A stretch of 64,000 bases of DNA from Paraferrimonas haliotis (GCF_002282895.1 NZ_NRRB01000005.1:62001-126000), one strand, 5' to 3'. Shown: positions 1 through 10,207, counted from the first letter of the stretch. Notes: generated by a model not told the origin, from the sequence alone. Program-made: numbers and translations.

Positions 1-30
1 ACATTTTGGTTGGCCGAGCGAGCAGAAAGA

Positions 31-189
31 TTACGATTTGGACTTGGATTGGGATTCGATACTGGCCAGTTGAGATTGTGCCTGTTGTTCTTCTTCGAGA
101 AATTTTATGTGCTTAAAGTAGGTTTGACGACGGAATCGAACTAATCTCTGATGATGTTTGGTGATCCGTTTGCGGCGGTTTGGACGCAT
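31..189 (-). CDS. Small basic hypothetical protein, 52 residues
   Basis: This is a short reading frame from ATG at 189 to TAA at 31. The N-terminal two thirds is rich in Arg, Lys and His (it begins MRPNRRKRITKHHQ) and the tail is rich in Gln and Ser (ends SQSKSKS). A GGAG-type ribosome-binding site lies about 8 bases upstream of the ATG, which favours a real gene. It is divergent from the flavodoxin gene. I do not recognise the family; the charge suggests nucleic-acid or ribosome binding, but that is inference. It could also be a chance frame. Confidence 0.45.
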   Translation of the reverse strand: MRPNRRKRITKHHQRLVRFRRQTYFKHIKFLEEEQQAQSQLASIESQSKSKS

Positions 190-281
190 TCCTATCGCTC
201 TCCAATGAGTAAGTTATGCTAATAGCCAAGTGGGTTGGTTTAGTTTATCTTGGGCACTAGCTTGTCAAAATGGAGTATAAC

Positions 282-755
282 ATGAATCGGGTTACCTTAG
301 TCTACGGCACAGTTTACGGATCGGCAGAAAGTGTCGCAGAATCTCTTGAAGCGTATTTTATCGAGCAAGGGTTAACCACATCACTCATAGAAGAAGCAAC
401 GATAGATGATATTACTCAGCTATCCCCGCAGGAAGATCTACTGATAGTGATTACCTCTACCACAGGTCAGGGCGATCTGCCGGAGACTATATACCCGTTG
501 CACCAACAATTATCGGAACAATTCCCACTGTTAAACGGCTTACCATTCAAAGTCGTGGCTTTAGGCGACTCGAGCTATACTGATAGTTATTGTGGGGCAG
601 GGCAAAAAATGCAAACTTTGCTGGAGGAGTTACAAGGTAAACCGCTATCGTCGATGTTGGCGATAGATTCTCTGGAAACCATGGAGCCTGAGCAAGATGC
701 ACTTGCATGGGCACAATCGTTTATTGAGCAGCGACATGACGCTAGCGTAGCTTAG
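282..755 (+). CDS. MioC/YqcA-type flavodoxin
   Basis: A short-chain flavodoxin of 157 residues that should bind FMN and act as a cytosolic one-electron carrier. The phosphate-binding loop of the flavodoxin fold is at the N-terminus (YGTVYGSAESVA), followed by the loop TSTTGQGDLPE and a third FMN-contact region, ALGDSSYTDSYCGAG. The ATG at 282 is chosen over the in-frame ATG at 270 because GGAG at 272-275 sits 6 bases before it. The length fits the MioC/YqcA family (about 150). Whether it is the MioC or the YqcA orthologue cannot be decided, since the usual neighbour truC is not in view. It ends at a strong bidirectional terminator facing dapD. Confidence 0.85.
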   Translation: MNRVTLVYGTVYGSAESVAESLEAYFIEQGLTTSLIEEATIDDITQLSPQEDLLIVITSTTGQGDLPETIYPLHQQLSEQFPLLNGLPFKVVALGDSSYTDSYCGAGQKMQTLLEELQGKPLSSMLAIDSLETMEPEQDALAWAQSFIEQRHDASVA

Positions 756-768
756 TGATTCTAAAAAC

Positions 769-803
769 AAAGCCCGCGGCGATATCATGCTGCGGGCTTT
801 TAG
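769..803. terminator. Bidirectional intrinsic terminator between flavodoxin gene and dapD
   Basis: A perfect 9-bp stem, AAAGCCCGC (769-777) with GCGGGCTTT (792-800), has a 14-base loop and A/T tails on both sides. It lies between convergent genes and can serve both. Confidence 0.85.
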
Positions 804-825
804 TTTGTGTCAATTAACGTCCGGC

Positions 826-1650
826 TTATTCAGCGGATCGCAACAACTCGTTAATTCCCACTTTAGAACGGGTTTTCGCATCAACCTTTTTAACGATGAT
901 GGCAGCATATAGGCTGTACTTACCGCATTTTGATGGCAGATTTCCAGAAACAACCACAGAGCCTGCAGGAACACGACCATAATGAACTTCGCCGGTTTCG
1001 CGATCGTAAATGCGGGTGGATTGGCCGATGTAAACACCCATTGATATGACCGAGCCTTCCTCAACAATGACGCCTTCCACGACTTCGGAGCGGGCGCCGA
1101 TAAAGCAGTTATCTTCGATGATTGTCGGGTTGGCTTGTAACGGTTCCAACACACCGCCAATACCAACGCCACCGCTTAGGTGCACGTTCTTTCCAATCTG
1201 TGCACAGGAACCAACGGTTGCCCATGTGTCAACCATTGTACCTGAGTCAACATAAGCGCCTAGGTTTACGTAAGATGGCATCAACACCACGTTGTTGGCA
1301 ATGAAGCTGCCTTTGCGTACAGCGGCAGGAGGGACAACCCGCATGCCTTCTTTCTCAAATCGAGCTTGGTCATAGTCGGCAAACTTCATGGGTACTTTAT
1401 CGAAGTAGCGAGTTTCTGAGCCTTCAATGACCTGATTGTCGTTCAATCTAAACGACAACAAAACCGCTTTTTTTAACCATTGATTAACTTGCCACTCACC
1501 ATTAACTTTAGCGGCCACACGCATCTTACCGCTGTCTAGAAGCTCTAATGCTTGTTGAACGTCTTGTTTCAACTCTGCACTGGCATTGTTTGGGGTGATC
1601 TCGGCACGAGCTTCAAAAGCGGCTTCAATTCGTTGTTGCAAGTCTTGCAT
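826..1650 (-). CDS. dapD: 2,3,4,5-tetrahydropyridine-2,6-dicarboxylate N-succinyltransferase
   Basis: Transfers succinyl from succinyl-CoA to tetrahydrodipicolinate in the lysine and meso-diaminopimelate (peptidoglycan) pathway; a cytosolic trimer. The protein is almost colinear with E. coli DapD. An N-terminal helical domain is followed by a left-handed beta-helix of hexapeptide repeats ([20 protein letters not shown] and onward) and a C-terminal KVGINELLR segment. The start [12 protein letters not shown] at 1650 gives 274 residues, exactly the E. coli length, with GGAG a few bases upstream; the frame stays open 14 codons further, into the end of glnD. It lies 19 bp after glnD, an arrangement shared with E. 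coli. Confidence 0.97.
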   Translation of the reverse strand: MQDLQQRIEAAFEARAEITPNNASAELKQDVQQALELLDSGKMRVAAKVNGEWQVNQWLKKAVLLSFRLNDNQVIEGSETRYFDKVPMKFADYDQARFEKEGMRVVPPAAVRKGSFIANNVVLMPSYVNLGAYVDSGTMVDTWATVGSCAQIGKNVHLSGGVGIGGVLEPLQANPTIIEDNCFIGARSEVVEGVIVEEGSVISMGVYIGQSTRIYDRETGEVHYGRVPAGSVVVSGNLPSKCGKYSLYAAIIVKKVDAKTRSKVGINELLRSAE

Positions 1651-1669
1651 TAAGTTCTCCACTACGGGG

Positions 1670-4258
1670 TTACGGCTGAGCCAGTAGCTCAACCAAGGTT
1701 TGCTGTAATTCGGTTTGCTGCTGCTCTGTTAGCGGCTGACCTTGGCTATTTTTCAGCATAAAGAAATCCTCAGCACGCTCACCAATGGTGGTGATTTTAG
1801 CGGACTGTAGAGATATCTGACAGCGATAGAAAGCTTCTCCAACTTTAGCCAGTAATCCTGGTTTGTCTAACGCTATCAACTCTACCATGGTTGTACCATG
1901 ACGATTACCCTCAAGAAAACTGACCTGGGTCACAACTTTAAAAGGTTTCATCTGTCGCGACAGGCGTCTTGCGTTCGGTAATTTGGGATTTTCCTTGGCG
2001 AGCGCTTTTTCTAATGCTTTACGAATGCTTTGGATGCGCGACAAATTGGTAACCTGTTCACCGTTAGGTTCCAAAATAATGAAGCTATCTATGGCATAGT
2101 TATCTTTTGTTCCCATGATTTTGGCGTCGTGCACGTTAACGTTTTTGGCATCGAGCACCGCCATAACCGTTGCAAACAATCTCGGTCGGTCTTTACAAAA
2201 GATAAAAAGCTCAGTGCCGCCACGGGTCGCGTGTTTAGAAAGGAGCACTAAGGGGGTGTCGTTTTTGTGTCGAAGGATCGCTTCAGCGTGCCAGCTTAAT
2301 TGACTGGGTTGATAGCCAACAAAATAATCGGCATGGAAACGTGCCCACAATTGGTCGATCTCTTTTTCTGTAAATCCACTGCGGATAACGTCTTTCTTTG
2401 CTTTTGCTTGATGTTCTCGGACTCGAGCGCGAACGTCCATGGTTTTTTCTTTGCCGCGGGCCAAAACGCGTTGTGTGGAAAAGTATAGTTCTCGCAACAG
2501 CGAGTCTTTCCAGTTATTCCAAAGCTTGTTGTTGGTGGCGCAAATATCGGCAACGGTTAGGCAATATAAATAGCTTAAATGGGCTGCGTCTCGAACCTGA
2601 GTTGCAAATTCATTAACAACGTCCGGATCGTTAATATCTCGCCGTTGAGCAACGACGGACATAAGCAAGTGATTTTCGACTAACCAACTGACGGTGCGAC
2701 CATCGTGCTCATTAAGGCCATGACGGCGACAAAACTCCAACGCATCAACCGCTCCAAGTTCGCTGTGATCGCCACCGCGGCCTTTGCCAATATCATGGAA
2801 AATGGCCGCTAATACGAGCAATCCTCTTTTAGGAAGTTGGTTGATTAGTACTGAGCCGAGAGGGAATTCAGCCTGACTTTCTGGGTGGCCAAATCGCTCG
2901 ATATTAGCCAACAGTCTGTGGGTGTGCTCGTCGACGGTATAGGCATGAAATAGGTCGAACTGCATCTGTCCTTCGATGGCTTGCCATTGAGGTAAATAGG
3001 CGCTGAGCATATTGTGCTTATGCATTAAGGTGAGCGCCGCGATGCCTCGAGGATGTTTTAGCAGCTGCATCAGTACCTTGCGACATTCGCTGTGTTCAAC
3101 TAAAGGGACCTTTTGTTGACGGCGATAGCGTCGCAGTAAACGCAGAGTCGGAGCGTAAATACCATTGATATTGGAGTCTTGCGCCACCAATAAAAACAGA
3201 CGCAATAAGTTTTCTGGTTGCTCGAATAGCTCCGGCGTAAGCAATTCTATAAACCGTCCTCTGCGCTGAAAATGCTCATTAATTTTAACGACTTGCAGGG
3301 GCTTAATACGGCCAATACTGGCTCGTTTAAACAGCTGCAATAGCATTTCGTTAAGCTCAATAATTCGTCTGACCGTACGGTAATAACGCTTCATCATTTG
3401 CTCAACGGCCAGCTGGGTTTTATTTGTATAGCCCATCAGCTCTGCGACCAGTGGCTGCAGGTCAAACAGCAGACGGTTCTCAGCTCTTTTGGCGCTTAAA
3501 TGCAAAGCAAACCGAACTCGCCACAAAAAGTGCAAACATTCGGTGAGCTCGGCGAGCTCTTCTGGCTCTAAAAAACCGTATTCTTCTAATTCATTCAAGC
3601 TTGAGGCATCAAAGTGGCGCATAGCGACCCAAGCCACCGTTTGGATGTCTCTCAATCCGCCAGGGCAGGTTTTGATGTTTGGTTCCAAATCAAACGCGGA
3701 CGCTTTTTGATGGCGGTGAATTTGCTCATCTCGTTTCGCAACAAAATAATCTTCCGAGGGCCAAAAGTCCGGTTGACGAATGGTATCGTACAGTTGCTGA
3801 TACAGCTCCTCTGAGCCGCATAAACGGCGAGACTCGAGCAAGTTGGTAGCAATGGTAATGTCACCTCGTCCTTGCTCTATAGTTTCAGATAAGCTTCGCA
3901 CGCTGTGACCAACGTCCAGCTTACAATCCCAAAGAAAAGCGAGCAGTTGCCCAAGCTTGTCTTGGTCGACAGTACTGATGTGCTCGGTCGTTAGAATTAA
4001 TAGATCAATGTCGGAATACGGATGCAATTCGCCACGCCCGTAACCGCCTACCGCCACTAAGCAATGACCACTGTCGCACAGCTGAAATTGTCTCCATAAG
4101 CGTTTTAATAGGTCATCGATTTGTTGGCTTCGGTCATACACCAACTGAACGATGGATTGGCCATTAATGAAAGCCTCCTTGCTGTTAACGAGCGCTTGTT
4201 GCAATTGCTCTTTTACGCTAACAAGCTCGAGTTGTTTGTGTTCCGTCACTGTGGCCAT
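1670..4258 (-). CDS. glnD: Bifunctional uridylyltransferase/uridylyl-removing enzyme (PII sensor)
   Basis: Senses glutamine and adds or removes UMP on PII proteins, controlling glutamine synthetase and the Ntr response. The 862 residues show the full architecture. The nucleotidyltransferase motif [17 protein letters not shown] lies near residues 70-90 with the D-x-D metal pair. An HD phosphohydrolase domain with [16 protein letters not shown] lies near 480-500. Two C-terminal ACT domains carry [20 protein letters not shown] and [15 protein letters not shown]. It is slightly shorter than E. coli GlnD (890). It is separated from map by 6 bp and followed by dapD, so the three are probably co-transcribed. 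Confidence 0.97.
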   Translation of the reverse strand: MATVTEHKQLELVSVKEQLQQALVNSKEAFINGQSIVQLVYDRSQQIDDLLKRLWRQFQLCDSGHCLVAVGGYGRGELHPYSDIDLLILTTEHISTVDQDKLGQLLAFLWDCKLDVGHSVRSLSETIEQGRGDITIATNLLESRRLCGSEELYQQLYDTIRQPDFWPSEDYFVAKRDEQIHRHQKASAFDLEPNIKTCPGGLRDIQTVAWVAMRHFDASSLNELEEYGFLEPEELAELTECLHFLWRVRFALHLSAKRAENRLLFDLQPLVAELMGYTNKTQLAVEQMMKRYYRTVRRIIELNEMLLQLFKRASIGRIKPLQVVKINEHFQRRGRFIELLTPELFEQPENLLRLFLLVAQDSNINGIYAPTLRLLRRYRRQQKVPLVEHSECRKVLMQLLKHPRGIAALTLMHKHNMLSAYLPQWQAIEGQMQFDLFHAYTVDEHTHRLLANIERFGHPESQAEFPLGSVLINQLPKRGLLVLAAIFHDIGKGRGGDHSELGAVDALEFCRRHGLNEHDGRTVSWLVENHLLMSVVAQRRDINDPDVVNEFATQVRDAAHLSYLYCLTVADICATNNKLWNNWKDSLLRELYFSTQRVLARGKEKTMDVRARVREHQAKAKKDVIRSGFTEKEIDQLWARFHADYFVGYQPSQLSWHAEAILRHKNDTPLVLLSKHATRGGTELFIFCKDRPRLFATVMAVLDAKNVNVHDAKIMGTKDNYAIDSFIILEPNGEQVTNLSRIQSIRKALEKALAKENPKLPNARRLSRQMKPFKVVTQVSFLEGNRHGTTMVELIALDKPGLLAKVGEAFYRCQISLQSAKITTIGERAEDFFMLKNSQGQPLTEQQQTELQQTLVELLAQP

Positions 4259-4264
4259 TAACGC

Positions 4265-5107
4265 TTATCCGTTGTTCATGAATCGAGGAATGGTGTCGTC
4301 TTGACGCAAAGTTAATACTTCGCAACCGTCTTTGGTCACCACTATGGTGTGTTCCCATTGCGCCGAATTCTTACCGTCGATGGTTTCCGCTGTCCAACCA
4401 TCATCTTCATCAACAACGACCTGAAAGCGGCCAAGGTTAATCATGGGCTCAATGGTAAAGCACATGCCTTCTTGTAGCTTGGTTCTATCGCCGTTTTTGT
4501 AGTGTACGATTTGTGGCTCTTCATGAAATTCGCGACCGATGCCATGTCCGCAAAAATCTTTGACAATGGAGTAACGGCCAGATTTTTTGATGTATTTTTG
4601 AATGGTACTGCCTAACTCTCCCAAGGCAACGCCCGGTTTCACTTTGCGCATGGCCGCGTACAAAGACTCTTGGGTGACTCGGCACAGTCGTTTGTTTTCT
4701 GGAGATACATCGCCTACCAGAAACATTTTCGAGGTGTCTCCGTGAAATCCGTCTGTTGGACGAATCAATTGCCCTTGCTCATCCCGTTTAAGTTCGGCTG
4801 TGGTAATGACTGTAATGTCGATGTTAATGATATCGCCGTCTTTTAAAACGTGCTCGTCCGACGGAATACCGTGGCAAATAACTTGATTCACGGAGGTGCA
4901 GATGGACTTAGGAAAACCGTGGTAGTTCAGCGGAGCAGGGTAGCACTGTTGCTGTTCGACAATGTAGTCATGACAGAGACGGTCCAACTCACCGGTTGTG
5001 ACTCCCGCCTTAACGTGCGGCTCTATCATTTCGAGTACGTCGGCGGCTAAGCGACCGGCGATTCGCATTTGTTCGATTTCTTGTTCGGTTTTTATAACGA
5101 TGCTCAT
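4265..5107 (-). CDS. map: Methionine aminopeptidase, type I, with internal insertion
   Basis: Removes the initiator methionine from nascent proteins; a cytosolic dinuclear metal enzyme. The length is 280 residues against 264 in E. coli. Metal ligands are visible: D97 (INIDITV), D124 (FHGDTSKMF), the His of CGHGIGREFHEEP, the Glu of FTIEPMINLG and the Glu of QWEHTIVV. The extra residues are an insertion of about 16 (around 102-118, Arg/Lys/Glu/Gln-rich) between the first two ligand strands, where E. coli has a tight turn. Everything else aligns, so activity is expected. It is the first gene of map-glnD-dapD, divergent from rpsB. Confidence 0.96.
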   Translation of the reverse strand: MSIVIKTEQEIEQMRIAGRLAADVLEMIEPHVKAGVTTGELDRLCHDYIVEQQQCYPAPLNYHGFPKSICTSVNQVICHGIPSDEHVLKDGDIINIDITVITTAELKRDEQGQLIRPTDGFHGDTSKMFLVGDVSPENKRLCRVTQESLYAAMRKVKPGVALGELGSTIQKYIKKSGRYSIVKDFCGHGIGREFHEEPQIVHYKNGDRTKLQEGMCFTIEPMINLGRFQVVVDEDDGWTAETIDGKNSAQWEHTIVVTKDGCEVLTLRQDDTIPRFMNNG

Positions 5108-5148
5108 TAATCTCGTTTCTCAATTTAGGCAAAAATGTCCGACATTAT

Positions 5149-5177
5149 TTGTACCACAATCTAGAATATGGTATAAA
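5149..5177 (+). promoter_or_regulatory. Probable rpsB promoter, extended -10 with GC-rich discriminator
   Basis: -35 TTGTAC (5149-5154), 17-bp spacer, -10 TATAAA (5172-5177) preceded by TGG (extended -10) and followed by GCGCGCC. The GC-rich discriminator is typical of stringently controlled ribosomal promoters. The -35 match is weak. The implied start near 5184 gives a leader of about 180 nt, similar to E. coli rpsB. Confidence 0.65.
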
Positions 5178-5183
5178 GCGCGC

Positions 5184-5364
5184 CGGCAACATTAGTCTGT
5201 AGTTTCTTAAATAGGATACTCAGGGTAATTGTTGGCGGCCATTATAATGGCATTTAACTTAAACATAAATCACACACGTTTCGTCACATTGCCTGGGGTG
5301 CCTGAAAAGGTCAGGAACAATGGGAAGCGTGGAGGTCTAACCCCACACACAGAGGAAATTTAAC
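5184..5364 (+). promoter_or_regulatory. rpsB (S2) leader, candidate autoregulatory mRNA element
   Basis: The untranslated region before rpsB keeps sequence blocks seen in gammaproteobacterial rpsB leaders: CACACGTTTCGTCACATTGC, GGGGTGCCTG and GGAGGTCTAACCCC shortly before AGAGGAAATTTAAC-ATG. In the family, S2 protein represses translation of rpsB-tsf through this leader. A TATAAT also occurs at 5243-5248 and could be a second promoter, but no matching -35 is seen. The 5' end is inferred from the promoter call. Confidence 0.7.
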
Positions 5365-6096
5365 ATGGCAAATGTTTCAATGCGCGACATGCTAAAAGCT
5401 GGCGTACACTTCGGTCACCAAACTCGCTACTGGAATCCAAAAATGAAACCTTGGATTTTCGGCGCGCGCAACAAGGTTCACATCATTAACCTTGAGCACA
5501 CTGTACCGATGTTTAACGACGCACTTCAGCTAGTAAGCAACGTAGCCAGCAAGAAAGGTAAAGTACTTTTTGTTGGAACTAAGCGTGCAGCCAGCGACGC
5601 AATTAAAGATGCAGCGATCTCTTGTGACCAGTTCTACGTTAACCACCGCTGGTTAGGCGGTATGTTGACTAACTGGAAAACTGTTCGTCAATCTATCAAG
5701 CGTCTTAAAGAACTAGAAGCTCAAGCTCAAGACGGTACTTTTGAAAAGCTAACCAAGAAAGAGGCGCTAATGCGCACTCGTGAAATGGATAAGCTTGAAA
5801 AGTCTTTGGGCGGTATCAAGAACATGGCTGGTCTGCCTGACGTAATTTTCGTCGTTGGTGCTGACCACGAGCACATCGCTATCAAAGAAGCTAATAACCT
5901 GGGTATCCCAGTTATTGCTATCGTTGATACTAACTCTAGCCCAGACGGTGTTGATTACATCGTTCCTGGTAACGACGATGCGATTCGTGCAATTCAACTT
6001 TACACTAAAGCGGTAGCGCAAGCTGCTTCTGAAGGTCGCAACCAAGACCTAGTTGTACAAGCTGAACAAGACGGTTTCGTTGAAGCTGCAGAATAA
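5365..6096 (+). CDS. rpsB: 30S ribosomal protein S2
   Basis: Ribosomal protein S2 of the small-subunit body, 243 residues (E. coli 241). The family signature is at the N-terminus ([22 protein letters not shown]), followed by [24 protein letters not shown] and [20 protein letters not shown] good Shine-Dalgarno (AGAGG) precedes the ATG. Codon choice is strongly biased, as expected for a ribosomal gene. It is the first gene of the long block and is followed by an attenuator before tsf. Confidence 0.98.
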   Translation: MANVSMRDMLKAGVHFGHQTRYWNPKMKPWIFGARNKVHIINLEHTVPMFNDALQLVSNVASKKGKVLFVGTKRAASDAIKDAAISCDQFYVNHRWLGGMLTNWKTVRQSIKRLKELEAQAQDGTFEKLTKKEALMRTREMDKLEKSLGGIKNMAGLPDVIFVVGADHEHIAIKEANNLGIPVIAIVDTNSSPDGVDYIVPGNDDAIRAIQLYTKAVAQAASEGRNQDLVVQAEQDGFVEAAE

Positions 6097-6125
6097 TAAG
6101 GTGTAATGGATCTCCATTGCCCTTA

Positions 6126-6179
6126 TTAACCAATACCGAAATTGGTTAACAGGGGCCCATCGTGGCCCCTGTTTTATAT
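6126..6179 (+). terminator. Tandem hairpins / attenuator between rpsB and tsf
   Basis: A first hairpin pairs TTAACCAAT (6126-6134) with ATTGGTTAA (6141-6149). A second pairs AACAGGGGCC (6148-6157) with GGCCCCTGTT (6164-6173) and is followed by a T-rich tail. The two stems share two bases, so they compete at the junction. The position between rpsB and tsf matches the partial terminator known in E. coli, which lowers EF-Ts relative to S2. Confidence 0.8.
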
Positions 6180-6212
6180 ATTTTTAAAGTTGAAGTGACA
6201 GAGGATTTAACA

Positions 6213-7088
6213 ATGGCAATTACTGCTGCCCTAGTTAAAGAATTGCGTGAGCGCACTGGCGCCGGCATGATGGATTGTAAAAAAGCGCTAGTTGAAACCA
6301 ATGGTGACATTGAACTGGCGATTGAAAACATGCGTAAGTCTGGCCAAGCTAAAGCGGCTAAAAAGGCTGGTCGTATCGCTGCAGAAGGTGTAATCCTTGC
6401 TAAAGTGAGCGACGGTGTTGCAGCGCTTGTAGAAGTTAACTGCGAAACTGACTTCGTTGCTCGCGACGAAAGTTTCCTAGCGTTTGCTAACAAGGTTGCT
6501 GAAGCAGCTCTTGCTGGCAAGATCACCGAAGTAGAAGCGTTAAACGCTGCTCTTATCGACGGTCTAAGCGTTGAAGAAACTCGCGCAAACCTAGTAGCTA
6601 AAATCGGCGAAAACATGAGCGTTCGTCGTTCTGTAATCGTTGAAGGTGAAAACCTAGGTACCTACATCCACGGCGGTCGCATTGGTGTTGTTGCTAACCT
6701 GACTGGCGGTGACGCTGAGTTGGCAAAAGACATCGCTATGCACGTTGCAGCTTCTCAACCACAATTCGTTAAGCCAGAAGACGTTCCTGCTGACGTAGTT
6801 GAAAAAGAGAAAGCGATTCAAATCGACATTGCAATGCAATCTGGTAAGCCAGCTGAAATTGCAGAGAAGATGGTTGTTGGTCGTATGGCTAAATTCACCG
6901 GTGAAATCAGCTTGACTGGTCAACCGTTCGTGAAAGACCCATCAATGAAAGTTGGCAAACTGCTTAGCCAAGCTAACGCAGACGTAGTTAACTTTGTTCG
7001 TCTAGAAGTAGGCGAAGGTATCGAGAAGAAAGAAGAAGATTTCGCTGCAGAAGTTGCTGCACAAATCGAAGCATCAAAGAAAGGTTAA
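6213..7088 (+). CDS. tsf: Translation elongation factor Ts
   Basis: Nucleotide-exchange factor that regenerates EF-Tu-GTP. The 291 residues begin [20 protein letters not shown], with the EF-Ts signature [12 protein letters not shown] and the [10 protein letters not shown] core contact motif. The ATG at 6213 is chosen because GAGGA lies about 8 bases upstream and the family starts here; the frame stays open upstream only through the attenuator. E. coli EF-Ts is 283 residues. The codons are those of a highly expressed gene. Confidence 0.97.
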   Translation: MAITAALVKELRERTGAGMMDCKKALVETNGDIELAIENMRKSGQAKAAKKAGRIAAEGVILAKVSDGVAALVEVNCETDFVARDESFLAFANKVAEAALAGKITEVEALNAALIDGLSVEETRANLVAKIGENMSVRRSVIVEGENLGTYIHGGRIGVVANLTGGDAELAKDIAMHVAASQPQFVKPEDVPADVVEKEKAIQIDIAMQSGKPAEIAEKMVVGRMAKFTGEISLTGQPFVKDPSMKVGKLLSQANADVVNFVRLEVGEGIEKKEEDFAAEVAAQIEASKKG

Positions 7089-7112
7089 ATTGACCTTATC
7101 GTGATACCATTA

Positions 7113-7138
7113 AAAACCGCGGCAATTGCCGCGGTTTT
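7113..7138 (+). terminator. Intrinsic terminator between tsf and pyrH
   Basis: AAAACCGCGGC (7113-7123) pairs perfectly with GCCGCGGTTTT (7128-7138) around an AATT loop. The T tract is part of the 3' arm. It closes the rpsB-tsf unit, so pyrH probably has partial read-through or its own promoter. Confidence 0.85.
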
Positions 7139-7158
7139 GCTACCAACAGGATGATAAT

Positions 7159-7890
7159 ATGAGCACTAATCCAAAACCTACATTACGACGCATACTACTT
7201 AAGTTATCAGGGGAAGCCTTGATGGGTGAAGAAGGCTTTGGCATCGACCCAAAAGTTCTTGATCGCATGGCGCAAGAGATTAAAGAACTGGTTGAGCAAG
7301 GCGTGCAGGTTGGCCTGGTTATCGGAGGCGGTAACATCTTTCGTGGTGAAGGCTTAGCAAAGGCCGGTATGAATCGTGTGGTAGGCGATCACATGGGCAT
7401 GCTAGCAACGGTTATTAATGGGTTAGCGATGCGGGATGCTTTACATCGAGCTTATGTAAATGCTCGCTTAATGTCAGCGTTCCCTCTTAACGGTGTGTGC
7501 GACAATTATAATTGGGCCGAAGCCATCAGTTTGCTGAAGTCAGGACGCGTAGTGATATTTTCAGCCGGTACCGGTAATCCATTTTTCACCACAGATTCAG
7601 CGGCCTGTTTGCGCGGTGTTGAAATTGAAGCGGATGCGGTATTAAAAGGCACCAAGGTCGACGGCGTTTATTCCGATGACCCAATGAAGAACCCTGATGC
7701 CGTTAAGCACGATCAATTGAGTTATCAAGACGTGCTGGAAAATGAGTTAAAAGTAATGGATTTAGCTGCATTTACCTTGGCGCGAGATCATAAACTGCCT
7801 ATTATGGTCTTCAATATGAACAAACCCGGTGCTTTGCGACGTGTCATTATGGGCGAGTCGGAAGGTACTTTGATTAGTAATGCCGAATAA
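7159..7890 (+). CDS. pyrH: UMP kinase
   Basis: Phosphorylates UMP to UDP in pyrimidine synthesis; hexameric amino-acid-kinase fold. The 243 residues show [13 protein letters not shown], the nucleotide loop [37 protein letters not shown] and VDGVYSDDP. The start at 7159 follows ACAGGATGATAAT; an in-frame upstream extension would run through the terminator hairpin. E. coli PyrH is 241 residues. Confidence 0.97.
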   Translation: MSTNPKPTLRRILLKLSGEALMGEEGFGIDPKVLDRMAQEIKELVEQGVQVGLVIGGGNIFRGEGLAKAGMNRVVGDHMGMLATVINGLAMRDALHRAYVNARLMSAFPLNGVCDNYNWAEAISLLKSGRVVIFSAGTGNPFFTTDSAACLRGVEIEADAVLKGTKVDGVYSDDPMKNPDAVKHDQLSYQDVLENELKVMDLAAFTLARDHKLPIMVFNMNKPGALRRVIMGESEGTLISNAE

Positions 7891-7917
7891 ATTTCGGTGT
7901 AAGTAAGGATATTTAGC

Positions 7918-8475
7918 GTGATTAACGATATTAAACAAGACGCCAGCGCTCGTATGGACAAGTCGGTTGATGCGACTAAGAGTCAGTTTGCTAAAGTTCG
8001 GACAGGTAGAGCACACCCAAGTTTGCTTGATACCATTTCTGTAAACTACTACGGCGCTGAAACGCCTCTGAAGCAGCTGGCCAACATTGGTACTGAAGAT
8101 TCCCGTACGCTTACCGTAACCGTTTTTGATAGCAGTGTTATCCAAGCAGTAGAAAAAGCCATCATGAGCTCAGACTTGGGTTTAAACCCAATGTCAGCCG
8201 GAGCCGTTATTCGCATTCCTCTGCCAGCGTTAACCGAAGAGCGCCGTAAAGATCTGATTAAAGTTGTGCGTGCAGAAGCGGAAAGCGGTCGAGTTGCGAT
8301 TCGCAACATTCGTCGCGATGCTAACGGCGACATCGATGATTTGGAAAAAGAAAAAGAAATCGGTGAAGACGATGCTCGTAAGGGTAAAGACGAGGTGCAA
8401 AAGCTAACGGACGCTCATATTAAGAAGATCGACGAGATCTTAGCGGACAAAGAAAAAGAGCTGATGGAAATTTAG
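7918..8475 (+). CDS. frr: Ribosome recycling factor
   Basis: Dissociates post-termination ribosomes together with EF-G. The 185 residues match the family length, with the N-terminal [29 protein letters not shown] region and the C-terminal [21 protein letters not shown] helix. It starts at GTG (7918), with AAGGAT 8 bases upstream; no ATG is available in this position. Confidence 0.97.
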   Translation: MINDIKQDASARMDKSVDATKSQFAKVRTGRAHPSLLDTISVNYYGAETPLKQLANIGTEDSRTLTVTVFDSSVIQAVEKAIMSSDLGLNPMSAGAVIRIPLPALTEERRKDLIKVVRAEAESGRVAIRNIRRDANGDIDDLEKEKEIGEDDARKGKDEVQKLTDAHIKKIDEILADKEKELMEI

Positions 8476-8502
8476 CCGTAAACAGCACCGACACTAGAGT
8501 TA

Positions 8503-8540
8503 AAGCGTCGTGTAGGGTATTCTACACGGCGTTTATTTTT
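8503..8540 (+). terminator. Hairpin with T-run between frr and uppS
   Basis: The region 8503-8515 pairs with 8522-8534 around a six-base loop, including two G-U pairs. The core GTGTAG/CTACAC is perfect. It is followed by TTATTTTTAAT. It is probably an intrinsic terminator or attenuator ahead of the envelope genes. Confidence 0.7.
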
Positions 8541-8557
8541 AATAAGGATGGCTGTTA

Positions 8558-9319
8558 ATGTCTGCGATACCGGCCCAGATTGCCCAGTTACCACAAGCCG
8601 CGATTCCAAAGCACGTAGCGATTATCATGGATGGTAATGGCCGATGGGCAGAGAATCGTGGAAAGAAGCGGGTATTTGGCCATCAAGCGGGTGTAAAATC
8701 GGTGCGTCGCAGTGTTAGTGCCGCTCGAGAATTGGGCGTTAAAAGTCTAACCTTATTCGCTTTTTCCAGTGAAAACTGGGGGCGACCTAGTACCGAAGTC
8801 AACTTGCTGATGGAGTTGTTCTTTAAGGTACTGACCAAAGAAGTAAAAGAATTAAGTAAAAATGGTATTCGCCTAAATGTGATTGGCGATACCAGCCGTT
8901 TCTCAGAACGACTGCAACTGCAAATAGCGAAAGCCGAACAACAAACTGAGCATAATGATGCCATGGTGCTGAATATTGCTGCTAATTACGGCGGTCGTTG
9001 GGACATTACTCAAGCCGCACAGCAATTGGCGTTAGAAGTCGCAGAAGGCCAACTTAATCCCAATCACATCAATGAAGAATTACTAGCATCGCGTCTATCT
9101 ATGCAGCACCAGCAGCCAGTGGATTTGATGATCCGAACCGGTGGCGACTGCAGAATTAGCAATTTTATTCTTTGGCAAGCGGCCTATGCAGAGTTGGTAT
9201 TTACCGACGTATTGTGGCCTGACTTTGAAAAGAGTAGCTTTTATGACGCAATAGAATGCTTCGCCAATCGACAGCGTCGATTCGGGTTAACCGGCGAACA
9301 AGTTGAAAACGGCCATTAG
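8558..9319 (+). CDS. uppS: Undecaprenyl diphosphate synthase (cis-isoprenyl transferase)
   Basis: Makes the C55 lipid carrier for peptidoglycan and O-antigen from farnesyl diphosphate and isopentenyl diphosphate. The 253 residues contain the catalytic-Asp motif [14 protein letters not shown] (D25), [14 protein letters not shown], the central [14 protein letters not shown] and the C-terminal [19 protein letters not shown]. It is the first gene after the frr terminator and is followed 28 bp later by cdsA. Confidence 0.97.
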   Translation: MSAIPAQIAQLPQAAIPKHVAIIMDGNGRWAENRGKKRVFGHQAGVKSVRRSVSAARELGVKSLTLFAFSSENWGRPSTEVNLLMELFFKVLTKEVKELSKNGIRLNVIGDTSRFSERLQLQIAKAEQQTEHNDAMVLNIAANYGGRWDITQAAQQLALEVAEGQLNPNHINEELLASRLSMQHQQPVDLMIRTGGDCRISNFILWQAAYAELVFTDVLWPDFEKSSFYDAIECFANRQRRFGLTGEQVENGH

Positions 9320-9347
9320 TGCTGGTTTCGTAAATTAGAGGTTTATT

Positions 9348-10205
9348 TTGTTAAAACAACGAGTAGCAACAGCTTTGGTGTTATTACCATTGGTTTTACT
9401 GGCCATTTTTTATGTGCCAACGGACTATATTATTTGGGGATTTTTTGCCGTCTTTATTTTAGCCGGTAGAGAATGGGGAAACATCATATCGCCCAATTGC
9501 AATGCAACTCGTTGGACCTTCGCTATTACCATAGGCCTTTTGATGTTTGCGGTGATGATGCTGGTTCCAGTAGAACAATACTGGTATTTAGACAGCCTTA
9601 ACCCGATTTTATTGGCCATTCTTTTCGTAGGTGTGGCGTGGTGGTTAGTGGCGACCTTAATGGTCTTTATGTACCCGCAAGCCGCCAATTTTTGGCGTAA
9701 AAGCCCAATGTGGTTGTCGATGTTTGGCCAGCTCACCTTGTTACCAGCGTTTGTTTCTTTGTGTGTTCTTAAGTCTATGGTCTCGCAGCAAAACGACTAT
9801 TACGGCGCGCTATTGCTATTGGCGGTATTCTTGATCGTATGGGGAGCCGATACGGGAGCCTATTTCGCAGGGAAACGCTTTGGCAAGACCAAGCTGATGC
9901 CAAACGTCAGTCCAGGTAAAACCATTGAAGGCTTTGTTGGAGGGTTGGCTTTGGTTGTGGTTTTGGCGAGCGTTTATCACTATTTAGTGCCAAGCAGTGA
10001 ATGGATACCTATGATCATTATCGCGCTAATTACTGCGATTGCATCCGCGTTTGGAGACCTGACTGAAAGCATGTTTAAGCGTAACGCCAACATTAAAGAC
10101 TCGGGTAGCATTCTTCCTGGGCATGGTGGTGTTTTGGACAGAATTGACAGCCTAACCGCTGCGTTACCCGTGTTTACATTACTCTTCTTAGTGTTGTGGA
10201 ATTAG
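9348..10205 (+). CDS. cdsA: Phosphatidate cytidylyltransferase
   Basis: Makes CDP-diacylglycerol, the branch point of phospholipid synthesis; integral inner-membrane protein. The 285 residues contain about eight hydrophobic helices. The family signature at the C-terminus is [20 protein letters not shown] followed by GVLDR. It starts at TTG (9348) after TAGAGG; no ATG lies nearby. The stop is 2 bp before the dxr start. Confidence 0.96.
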   Translation: MLKQRVATALVLLPLVLLAIFYVPTDYIIWGFFAVFILAGREWGNIISPNCNATRWTFAITIGLLMFAVMMLVPVEQYWYLDSLNPILLAILFVGVAWWLVATLMVFMYPQAANFWRKSPMWLSMFGQLTLLPAFVSLCVLKSMVSQQNDYYGALLLLAVFLIVWGADTGAYFAGKRFGKTKLMPNVSPGKTIEGFVGGLALVVVLASVYHYLVPSSEWIPMIIIALITAIASAFGDLTESMFKRNANIKDSGSILPGHGGVLDRIDSLTAALPVFTLLFLVLWN

Positions 10206-10207
10206 TT

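Noticed and set aside
810-1172. Minus-strand open frame of 120 codons inside dapD
   Set aside because: Out of frame with the unmistakable DapD protein; no ribosome-binding site or family resemblance. Similar shadow frames occur throughout the window.
5243-5248. TATAAT as the main rpsB promoter
   Set aside because: No -35-like hexamer sits 16-18 bp upstream, and the position would remove half of the conserved leader. The 5149-5177 promoter fits better.
6146-6616. Minus-strand 156-codon frame opposite tsf
   Set aside because: Low-complexity Ala/Ser/Arg translation caused by the biased codons of tsf on the other strand.
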